The notes beneath the pieces were generated by a model. That model saw nothing but the letters and a program-made list of their open reading frames with translations. It was not told where the DNA came from and searched no databases. Of a stretch of DNA of 64,000 bases, positions 1-7,062 are shown piece by piece (the first letter of the stretch is position 1; every line of letters begins with the position of its first letter). The stretch covers positions 682,001 to 746,000 of the forward strand of contig NZ_CP090958.1 of NCBI RefSeq assembly GCF_025787225.1, read 5' to 3'. This DNA comes from Saxibacter everestensis. GTDB lineage: Bacteria > Actinomycetota > Actinomycetes > Actinomycetales > Brevibacteriaceae. Made by a program: the position numbers and the translations under genes.

Positions 1-261
1 CGATGGGAGGGCAAGCGTGGGTGTGGTGAACAGCAAACCATCGGGCATCGAACGTCTGAGCAGTGAATCAAGAGCGGCGGGCATGCCGGTCGAATCCCGC
101 CGCGGATGGACCAGGGTGCTCCGGCCCAGAACCCCCGCGGTGTGTGCCTCGACGGCGCTCAGTAGCTGAAGCGGAGATTCAACCCAGGCCGACGCCCGTC
201 CGACGCCGATCGGGAGGTCACGGTTACTCATCGAACCCCTGGCCACTGTTGGTGTGCTCAT
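1..261 (-). CDS. Partial CDS, polysialyltransferase-locus type protein (cut by window edge)
   Basis: An open frame of 87 codons starts at ATG 261 on the minus strand and runs without a stop off the left edge. It is the next gene after the polysialyltransferase-like gene in the same direction, 59 bp downstream of its stop. The N-terminus reads AWVESPLQLLSAVEAHTAG about 25 residues in. An ESPLQ-type opening strand is what I recall from glycosyltransferase-like proteins of surface sialyl-glycan loci, but I cannot confirm the family from 87 residues. A second possible start is ATG 231, which has AGGGG four bases upstream. Because the C-terminus is missing no catalytic motif can be checked. It probably belongs to the same operon. 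Confidence 0.6.
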   Translation of the reverse strand, partial: MSTPTVARGSMSNRDLPIGVGRASAWVESPLQLLSAVEAHTAGVLGRSTLVHPRRDSTGMPAALDSLLRRSMPDGLLFTTPTLALPS

Positions 262-320
262 GGTCTAAACCTAAAGCCGCTGGATTGCCTGCCGGTGTCT
301 TTCAAGTGACGGGCAGATGA

Positions 321-1664
321 CTACTGAGGAGTCCTTCGAGTGCGCGGGATGTCCTTGCCACGTGCCAGCGTGGTTGGGACCCTGCCGATGAGCCGACGCC
401 GGACGGCGCCCAGCTGGGCGCGCAGTGTGCGCCGCCGGGAGATCGTGACAAGTCCGAGTGACTGCAGGCGGCGTCGCTTGAAGTAGCGCATGTCCGCAGT
501 GCCGATCGCCCCGCTCACATACTCTTCGGCGCGGGGTTGCAGCTCGTGTAGGTTGTCCGGCTGCATGCAGTACGACACCGCCTCGATCAGCGGCTGCAGA
601 CCAGCGACGGGTTTATCCCGGGCAATCAGGGCGTCGACGATGGTTACCGGAATCCGGTTGCTGTTCTCGTACGGCGCGAGTCGTTCCAGCAACAACTCGG
701 TGCCGACCGCGATCGGCTCGATGCCATAGATGGACCGGGCGGTTGCCAGCGCAGTGGAGAAACAACCGACGACGCGGCCCGGCTTCAGCCGCTCCATCAG
801 CACCTCGGCTGGCATAGGCAGCGTGACAACCGAGAGCTCGACACTCAGCCTCGAGGCTGCGGCGCGTAACGGTTCGAGCGATGCGGCCGGCGCGCCGGGA
901 TGCGGCTTGAACACCACCCGGCTGCTGCCGGCTGCCACGGCTGACTCAATCATTCGTACATGCAGCGTGCTTTCCTCGTCCTGGGTGAGGATGCCGAGTG
1001 ACGAGAGGTACTGGCCGACCACAAGGGCGGTGGCGCCATCGGGGGCCGGGAGACCGATTCGGTCCAGCTCGGTGGCCAGGGCATCGGTGATCTGCCCGAT
1101 CGCTTTCCGGAACGGGTCAGGTCCGAGCGGGACCATGTCGACCCGGCATTCCCGGAGCAGCACCGGATCAAGCCCGGGCACCAGCTCGAGATAGATCAGC
1201 TTTTCCAGTCGTTGCTCGACGCTCAGAGGTACCGGGTTCCGGGTCGGCCCGAAGCTCATCAGGCCGTCGGAATGGATCGTAATCAGGCTGTCGTGGAACA
1301 CCCTCGCCAGCGCGATGGCGGGGTTGACCTGAATCGATTCCAGCACCAGTTCGACCGGCTGATTGCCGAGGCGCCATTCGGTGCGCAGCAGGCGTTGCAG
1401 AAGTGACAGGTCGGCGTCCCGAGGCGACCAGTCGTTAGGGTGCTGCGGCGCCAGCGTCTCGTTGAGCTGAACGACCCGGTCGTACCGGTTCAACACAGCT
1501 TCGGCACCAGGCACGTCGTGCAGCGCGTCGGTCAGTTCCGGCGCATACGAATTGTTGGCCACCAGGAGTACCCGCTCATCCGCGTCGCCGAGCAGTCCCT
1601 CATCGATGGCTGCTGCGACCGACACGGCCTGGAACAGCGTGGAGGCAAGGATCAGCTGAATCAT
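321..1664 (-). CDS. Polysialyltransferase-like protein (alpha-2,8-polysialyltransferase family)
   Basis: 447 residues. It probably transfers nonulosonic acid residues from CMP-sugar to a growing chain on the cytoplasmic face of the membrane. The protein opens with a strand (MIQLILASTLFQAVSVAAA) followed by a Rossmann-like half. Around two thirds in are VFKPHPGAP and then GCFSTALATARSIYG, the KPHP and S-T pocket motifs typical of bacterial polysialyl- and capsule transferases. The start at ATG 1664 is chosen because it overlaps the stop of the upstream glycosyltransferase as ATGA; a longer frame to 1730 would run well into that gene. It follows nonulosonate synthesis and sialyltransferase genes, which supports the family. 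Whether it polymerises or adds single residues cannot be read from sequence. Confidence 0.75.
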   Translation of the reverse strand: MIQLILASTLFQAVSVAAAIDEGLLGDADERVLLVANNSYAPELTDALHDVPGAEAVLNRYDRVVQLNETLAPQHPNDWSPRDADLSLLQRLLRTEWRLGNQPVELVLESIQVNPAIALARVFHDSLITIHSDGLMSFGPTRNPVPLSVEQRLEKLIYLELVPGLDPVLLRECRVDMVPLGPDPFRKAIGQITDALATELDRIGLPAPDGATALVVGQYLSSLGILTQDEESTLHVRMIESAVAAGSSRVVFKPHPGAPAASLEPLRAAASRLSVELSVVTLPMPAEVLMERLKPGRVVGCFSTALATARSIYGIEPIAVGTELLLERLAPYENSNRIPVTIVDALIARDKPVAGLQPLIEAVSYCMQPDNLHELQPRAEEYVSGAIGTADMRYFKRRRLQSLGLVTISRRRTLRAQLGAVRRRLIGRVPTTLARGKDIPRTRRTPQ

Positions 1665-2710
1665 GCGCTTCGCCTTCCCACGGTTCGGCCGAGCATCGGC
1701 CGTCCGGAGCCGGCGGCGCGGCTCCACCAACCGCGGTTGCCGGTGGCGATGGCACGAACCATGGCGAAGCGCTTCTGATCGAGCTCAGACAGGGCACGAT
1801 CGAGCACATCCGCGGGCATCAGCCGGCAGAGATTGGCCGCCCGCTCCTGAAGTTCACGCCGCACAGCCCCGGTCATCTGTTCGCTGCGGCCGACCTGATG
1901 GGCAAGGATCGCCAGGAAGTTCCGCGCAGCTTTCGGCCAGAACGTCCCGGCGTCGTCGTCCGCTGCGACGAGGGCAAAGACGCCGGCAAAAGCCGGAATG
2001 AAATCCAGCTGCCGCCGATCGAAGATCTGGGTGAGTGAACCGGGGATGCCTCGCCGGTAATAGATGCCGGGGGAGTCGAGCACCGCGAAGCTCTCCGCCT
2101 GCAAGTGCAGCCGCCAGATCCAGGAGCGGTCCTCGGCGGTGTGCAGCCCGGTCGGGAAGTCGAGCAGCCCGGCGTCGGCAACCCGGCGGTTGAACATTCC
2201 GGCCCACGCATAGGGGTAGTCGACCATAGTTGGCGCCGAGGTTGGCAGGATTCCCTGGCGAGGGTTGAGCGATATCCCACGCCGGGCGAACGGCGCCCTG
2301 CGCAGCGACCGCTTCCTGCCCTGCACGCTGATATGGTCCACCCTGATGAAATCAACGTCGAGGTCCTTCAGGTTCCGGGCCAGCCAGGGCAACTGACCTG
2401 GTGCTAGCCAGTCATCGGCGTCCAGGAAGGCGATGAACCGGCCAACCGAGGAGGCCACACCCTGATTGCGGGCGTTCGCCAGGCCGGTTGGCGTGTCGTT
2501 GTGCAGCACTCGAAGGCCCGGCAGCCTAGCCGAGAATCCCTCGGCGATATCCCCGGTGTCATCTACGGAGCCATCGTTGATCACGATCACCTCCAGCTCC
2601 CGCGGATCATCGAACTGGCGGCCGAGGCTGCCCAGGCTGGTCAGCAGGTATTCCCCGGAATCCTTCGCCGGAACGACCAGGCTGACCAGCGGTTTCTTGT
2701 GCGGGCTCAT
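1661..2710 (-). CDS. Family 2 glycosyltransferase
   Basis: 349 residues, cytoplasmic GT-A fold enzyme. The N-terminal nucleotide-binding strand is VSLVVPAKDSGEYL, followed by VIVINDGSVDDT and, near residue 95, the metal-binding FLDADDWL motif. The C-terminal third is variable, as usual in GT2 enzymes of capsule or teichoic-acid loci. No membrane segment is visible. Its start codon directly abuts the stop of the upstream GT42-GT8 gene (TGAATG) and its stop overlaps the next start by 4 bp, so it is translationally coupled to both neighbours. It likely adds a non-sialic sugar in the repeat unit or linkage of the polymer. Acceptor and donor are unknown. Confidence 0.85.
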   Translation of the reverse strand: MSPHKKPLVSLVVPAKDSGEYLLTSLGSLGRQFDDPRELEVIVINDGSVDDTGDIAEGFSARLPGLRVLHNDTPTGLANARNQGVASSVGRFIAFLDADDWLAPGQLPWLARNLKDLDVDFIRVDHISVQGRKRSLRRAPFARRGISLNPRQGILPTSAPTMVDYPYAWAGMFNRRVADAGLLDFPTGLHTAEDRSWIWRLHLQAESFAVLDSPGIYYRRGIPGSLTQIFDRRQLDFIPAFAGVFALVAADDDAGTFWPKAARNFLAILAHQVGRSEQMTGAVRRELQERAANLCRLMPADVLDRALSELDQKRFAMVRAIATGNRGWWSRAAGSGRPMLGRTVGRRSA

Positions 2711-4717
2711 TCAGTCCCTTCCGGATGTGCCACTGGGCGTGGCCCGCCCGGCGATCAGATTGGCGGCTATCAGTGTGACGACCCGTGAGCCGAGCGCGGT
2801 GGCATCACCGAGCCGGCGCTGTTTCAGGCTCACATCGCGGAGCAGTTTAAGGTTTGCGACGGAGCGCGGATTCTCGGCAAGGTTGCGGCGGGCTATCCGC
2901 TCGGCGCCCGCGACATCACCGGCGCCGAGCAGCTCGCGTCCCTTGCGATGGCCTTGCCGGAGTGGGGGTTTTGCCGGTGTGCCGCTCTTTGCGGCAGGTG
3001 ATGGCGGCTTGGATTGTTCCGGCGGTGGTGCAGGGGCTATGTCCTTTTCTGCGCCAGGCAGCTTGAGCGACCAGTCGCGGAGCAGGTCACGGAGCTCGAA
3101 ATCCTCGAGGTACTCGAACCAGAGTGAGTTCAGCTCGGCATAGTCGTCATTACCCTTGTGCTGGATCCAGGGTTTGGCGCCGACGTAGTGGATCACGCGG
3201 ACGTCGTGGTCGTTGAACAGGCCCGGATGGGCGAAGAAGATCCGCTTGGTGGTGTTGTATTCGATCGGTAGCCGGGTCCAGTCAGTGATGTACTCGTTGA
3301 GAAAGCCCTGGTCGCCGCCGTCGGCCGAGCTCAGTCTGGCGACCTGGTTCAGCATGTCGTCGAAGACCTCCCGGGACGGCTGATAGCCGAAGACACCGGA
3401 ATTGAATCCTTCGTTGTCGGTCCCCCATCCCGCGTCGGGCACCGCGCAGAACCCGTCGCGTTCGAACAAGTCGTCCAGCGAGCGTCGAACTATGGTGTCG
3501 CTGTCGATGAATACCGCGCGATCGAGAAAGTTCAGCCGAAACGCGTTCAGTTTCGTGTAGGTTGCGGCGAACCTGGACTGCACACCCTTGCGGTCGGTCA
3601 CCGGATTGATGATCTCCGGCACGTCCACGCACTCGATACCGCTGCGCTGCAGGGCAAGCTTGTTGGTGCCCGGCGTGCACATCACGATGAGCGGAACATC
3701 GCTGACCTGCCGCAGCGAGCGCGCAAGTGCCCGGGCGCCGTGATGATAATTGCCGGAGGCGAGCGTGACATAGCCGCATTTCCTGCCGTTGATCAGCGCG
3801 AACTGGGTGCCGGCGCCAGCCGATGTCCGGAATACGACCTGGCCGCCGGCGTCGTCCGGACTGATGCTCAGATGGCTCTTCGGCCTGCCCTGCATCTGGG
3901 TGGGCTGGGTTGCAAGGGTCGCCGCCGCGGCGTCGCCAGCTACGGCCGGCGAACGTGGTGCCGGCGAACGTGGTGCCGGCGGAATGAGCTGGCGCAGATG
4001 GCGCTGCTCGCCGAGATTGACGATTTCGGCGTCCGGGAATTCCAGCAGGCATGACTTCGCAAATGCGAGGTCGAAGTCGATGTCGTGCCCGGAGTCGACG
4101 CCATGCCCGGAAATCCGGTCCGGATGTCCGGCTGCCTTGGCCGTCTCCTGGCTGAGACTCCGGCCGTATCGGGCGTCCTTGTGTTCGAACAGGTCGATTC
4201 CGCTGAGATAGATCTTGCGGAAGCCCGCCGCCAACCCGAACCCGAGCGCCTGCAGCGCGGCCGACGGCCTCATGCTGCCCATGAAGTGCCGGGCCAGCCG
4301 GGGATGGCCCGCGATCAGGGCCCAGGGGTCTGCCTCGGTCAGCCCGAGAGTCAGCAGGGCATTTCCGTGCTGCTCTCCGGTCCGGGTGGACTGCAGGCGC
4401 AGGGGCGAAAGCAACCTGTCGACCGTGTAGCGCCCGGACCGGATCTCGTCGGCGAGCTTCAGTTCGAGCCCGGCGTTCGGCTCGGCGTGAAAGAAGGCGT
4501 CGACGTGGCGGCCGAAGTGGTAATGACTTTCGGTGAAGAACCAGTCCAGCCGGAACACCACGGGGTTGGCTGGAATCCGGTCGTAGGCGGGAAAACACGC
4601 AGAGGGACCGTTGCCGACAACCAGTAGTGGACGGGAGACGTCTGCTGCGAACGAGACCATTTCCGCCGAGCCTGGGTCGGCATCGGAGGCAAGCAGTCGC
4701 GGGTAGGTCATGAACAA
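2711..4717 (-). CDS. Two-domain glycosyltransferase: GT42 sialyltransferase fused to GT8-type domain, TPR-like tail
   Basis: 668 residues. Residues about 30-245 resemble GT42 (Cst-I/Cst-II type) sialyltransferases: LLVVGNGPSA, then VFRLDWFFTESHYHFG, then a second nucleotide-binding stretch IYLSGIDLFEHKDARYG. A Pro/Ala linker follows, part of it encoded by a 15-bp tandem repeat near 3945-3980. Residues about 305-530 look like a GT8 (glycogenin-type) enzyme: GYVTLASGNYHHGARALARS, the DxD motif in AVFIDSDTIV, and GFNSGVFGY. After another Pro-rich stretch comes a short TPR-like helical region (about 575-650). A single polypeptide may therefore add a sugar and a nonulosonic acid in sequence. It starts 29 bp after the synthesis fusion gene, in the same operon. 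Domain order is seen directly; substrates are inferred. Confidence 0.78.
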   Translation of the reverse strand: MFMTYPRLLASDADPGSAEMVSFAADVSRPLLVVGNGPSACFPAYDRIPANPVVFRLDWFFTESHYHFGRHVDAFFHAEPNAGLELKLADEIRSGRYTVDRLLSPLRLQSTRTGEQHGNALLTLGLTEADPWALIAGHPRLARHFMGSMRPSAALQALGFGLAAGFRKIYLSGIDLFEHKDARYGRSLSQETAKAAGHPDRISGHGVDSGHDIDFDLAFAKSCLLEFPDAEIVNLGEQRHLRQLIPPAPRSPAPRSPAVAGDAAAATLATQPTQMQGRPKSHLSISPDDAGGQVVFRTSAGAGTQFALINGRKCGYVTLASGNYHHGARALARSLRQVSDVPLIVMCTPGTNKLALQRSGIECVDVPEIINPVTDRKGVQSRFAATYTKLNAFRLNFLDRAVFIDSDTIVRRSLDDLFERDGFCAVPDAGWGTDNEGFNSGVFGYQPSREVFDDMLNQVARLSSADGGDQGFLNEYITDWTRLPIEYNTTKRIFFAHPGLFNDHDVRVIHYVGAKPWIQHKGNDDYAELNSLWFEYLEDFELRDLLRDWSLKLPGAEKDIAPAPPPEQSKPPSPAAKSGTPAKPPLRQGHRKGRELLGAGDVAGAERIARRNLAENPRSVANLKLLRDVSLKQRRLGDATALGSRVVTLIAANLIAGRATPSGTSGRD

Positions 4718-4746
4718 GGTCCTTCTACGTTCGTAGTCGAGGTGGT

Positions 4747-5649
4747 TCAGGCGTTGACGCGGCGCAGCCGGGAGAGTGGCGCCTCTTCGCCCGGGAACAC
4801 CCGCTTCTCGCCATCACCCAGCGCGTCTTCCAGAATCCGGATGTCACGGATCAAGGTGGTGAGCCCGCGCGGCTCGAGCGATGCGCCGTGATCCGAGCCC
4901 CACATGGCGCGGTCAAGGGTGATGTGCCGTTCGACGGCGACGGCGCCGAGTGCGACGGCCGCCAGCGAAATCTGCAGACCGGTTTCGTGGCCGGAGTAAC
5001 CGACCGGCACGCCATATCGCTGCTGCAGCGTGTTGATGGTCCGCAGGTTGGCTTCCTCGGCGGGCAGCGGGTAGGTCGAGGTGGCATGCAGGATGACCAG
5101 CTTGTCGGTGCCCAGGATCTCGACCGCCTTATCGATCTGGGGCAGAGTGGACATCCCGGTGGACAGGATGATCGGCTTGTTCGTGTCGCGCAGGGCGCTG
5201 AGCAGCTCGATGTCGGTGACCGAGGCGCTCGCCACCTTGTGGGTGACGACATCGAACGATTCCAGGAACTCGACCGAGGGCACGTCCCATGGCGAAGCGA
5301 ACCACTGCAGTCCCTTCTCGGCGCTGTACCGGGCGATCTCGTTGTACTCTTCCTTTTCGAACTCGACCTTGTACTTGTAGTCGAGATACGTCATCTCACC
5401 CCACGGCGTCTGGCGAATCTGGCTCTTCTGCGCCTCAGGGGTTGAGATCTCAGGTGTGCGCTTCTGGAACTTGACCGCCTGCGCCCCTGCCTCGGCGGCG
5501 ACATCGATCAGCTTCTTGGCGTTCTCGACGTCACCGTTGTGGTTGATGCCGATTTCGCCGATCACGTAGACAGGCTGGTCCGGCCCGACCTGGTGCTCAC
5601 CGATGGCGACTGGACGGGCAGTGGTCTGGGTCTGGGTAACTGCTGTCAT
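4747..5649 (-). other. Possible internal translation start giving a free NeuB-type synthase
   Basis: ATG 5649 lies exactly at the junction between the HAD domain linker and the synthase domain. It is preceded by AAGGAG at 5655-5660 with a five-base spacer, a better ribosome site than the GTG at the start of the whole fusion. Translation from here would yield a 300-residue synthase with a normal N-terminus. The frame is continuous with the upstream domains, so this could be a recent fusion of two genes that kept the old initiation site. Confidence 0.5.
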
Positions 5650-6924
5650 TGTTGCTCCTTGTGTTGTTGGTGCGCGGAGTGTTGTTGTGGTCAGGTTTTC
5701 GGGAGAGAGTTGGTCGCATAATTCACGAATGGCGCCCTGCCCACCGTCTCGCTGCAGGACGAGCCGCGCCGCGGACTTGACCTCCGGGTGGGCGTCTGCC
5801 ACCGCGATCGGCCAGCCAACGACATCGAAAGCTTCGAGGTCGTTGACGTCGTTGCCGATGTAGCCGACGCGCCGGGGATCGAGCTGCCGGTCTTCGATCC
5901 AGCCGCGCAGCACCTCGGCCTTGTTGTCGATGCCCTGTCGCACCTCGACCCGGAGTTTGCGTGCCCGGGCGGAGACCACGGGGTGGCGTTCCTTGGACAG
6001 AATCAGAAGCGGCATCCCGGAATCACGCAGCCGGGCGATTCCGAGTCCATCGCCGCGGTGCACCCGGACTCGTTCATCGCCTTCGTGGTCGATCCAGGCG
6101 CAATCATCGGTGTGCACGCCGTCGAAATCGGTGACCAGCGCGTCGATGTCCGGCCGCTCGGGCTGATCGATCAGTGGCGCCATCGCACGTGCCAGCTCAA
6201 GGTCGGCAGGCGTATCGATTTCGAGAGCGAGCTCCTCGGGCACCGGTTGTAGCGCGATCCGGTCGAAGAAGCGGTGGCCGTGCCGGCGGAATCCACTGGT
6301 GCGCATGACGTAGAAGGCGCCGGTTTCGCGGAACTGCGGCTCACGATCCTGGCGGCGGGGGCGGAAATCGGCGCTGTGCCCGATGGCGAGTGCCTGACCG
6401 CCGGCCTGTCGTGCCCAGAGGAAGCCGTGGTCGAGTGCGGCGGCCAGAACCGAATCGGCCTCGTCATCGTGCACCCGCCGAATCGCCTCGCCGAGTTCCT
6501 CGGCCGGGATGAATGGCGAGGTGCACTGCATCAGGACCGTGATCTCAGGGTCGGGGCCCGGGCTGTGATCCAGGGCGTGCAGAACCGCTGATTCCGAGCT
6601 CGCTTGATCGCCGGCGAGGTCCGCCGGTCGGCCGATCACCGAGGCTCCGGCGGCTCGGGCTTCGGCGGCAATGTCGTCGTGATCGGTGCTGACCACGACT
6701 CCGCTCACGCCCGGGGCGGCGCGAGCGGAGTCGATTGCCCGGGTGAGGAGAGTGCGTCCAGCGACCCTGCGCAGGTTCTTAGCCGTGATTCCCTTGGAAC
6801 CGCCGCGGGCCGGGATGACGACCAGGGCAGTGGGGGTGACCGGGGCTCCGGCATCGGCCGAGTGGCCGGGGGTAGCTGGGGCGCCGGGGGTAGCCAGGGG
6901 AGCGGGGTTACTGGTGGGGCTCAC
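4747..6924 (-). CDS. Fused CMP-nonulosonate cytidylyltransferase / KdsC-like HAD phosphatase / nonulosonate synthase
   Basis: 725 residues from GTG 6924. Residues about 30-235 are a NeuA-type cytidylyltransferase (ALVVIPARGGSKGITAKNL). Residues about 255-400 are a KdsC-like HAD phosphatase (VTDFDGVHTDD, then ILSKER and YIGNDVNDLEAF). Residues 426-725 are a NeuB-type synthase TIM barrel (YVIGEIGINHNGD, VKFQKRTPE, FASPWDVPSV, VGYSGHETG, VERHITLDR). The three steps would be condensation of a hexose with PEP, dephosphorylation of a 9-phosphate, and CMP activation. The synthase part stops at about 300 residues and lacks the usual C-terminal SAF (antifreeze-like) domain. ATG 5649 inside the frame has AAGGAG five bases upstream, so a separate NeuB may also be made. 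Product may be Kdn or another nonulosonate; no NeuC epimerase is in the window. The GTG start has no clear ribosome site. Confidence 0.85.
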   Translation of the reverse strand: MSPTSNPAPLATPGAPATPGHSADAGAPVTPTALVVIPARGGSKGITAKNLRRVAGRTLLTRAIDSARAAPGVSGVVVSTDHDDIAAEARAAGASVIGRPADLAGDQASSESAVLHALDHSPGPDPEITVLMQCTSPFIPAEELGEAIRRVHDDEADSVLAAALDHGFLWARQAGGQALAIGHSADFRPRRQDREPQFRETGAFYVMRTSGFRRHGHRFFDRIALQPVPEELALEIDTPADLELARAMAPLIDQPERPDIDALVTDFDGVHTDDCAWIDHEGDERVRVHRGDGLGIARLRDSGMPLLILSKERHPVVSARARKLRVEVRQGIDNKAEVLRGWIEDRQLDPRRVGYIGNDVNDLEAFDVVGWPIAVADAHPEVKSAARLVLQRDGGQGAIRELCDQLSPENLTTTTLRAPTTQGATMTAVTQTQTTARPVAIGEHQVGPDQPVYVIGEIGINHNGDVENAKKLIDVAAEAGAQAVKFQKRTPEISTPEAQKSQIRQTPWGEMTYLDYKYKVEFEKEEYNEIARYSAEKGLQWFASPWDVPSVEFLESFDVVTHKVASASVTDIELLSALRDTNKPIILSTGMSTLPQIDKAVEILGTDKLVILHATSTYPLPAEEANLRTINTLQQRYGVPVGYSGHETGLQISLAAVALGAVAVERHITLDRAMWGSDHGASLEPRGLTTLIRDIRILEDALGDGEKRVFPGEEAPLSRLRRVNA

Positions 6925-6999
6925 AAACGATCACGCTAGGCAGCCCCGATGGCCGGCAGGTTACGCCGGCGTGACCGGGTGGTGGAACGTTCGCGTCGG

Positions 7000-7054
7000 C
7001 TGGCCGAAGGTCCGGTGGACGGGAGGTGACGGCCAGGGCAACGGCTGGGAACCG
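7000..7054 (+). repeat. Imperfect direct repeat, left copy (flanks flavoprotein-LysR block)
   Basis: About 46 of 55 positions match 10031-10084 in the same orientation, with one single-base gap. The best shared core is GGCCAGGGCAAC followed by GCTGGGAACCG. This copy lies 8 bp beyond the 3' end of the flavoprotein gene. Confidence 0.7.
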
Positions 7055-7062
7055 CTCGTCCA

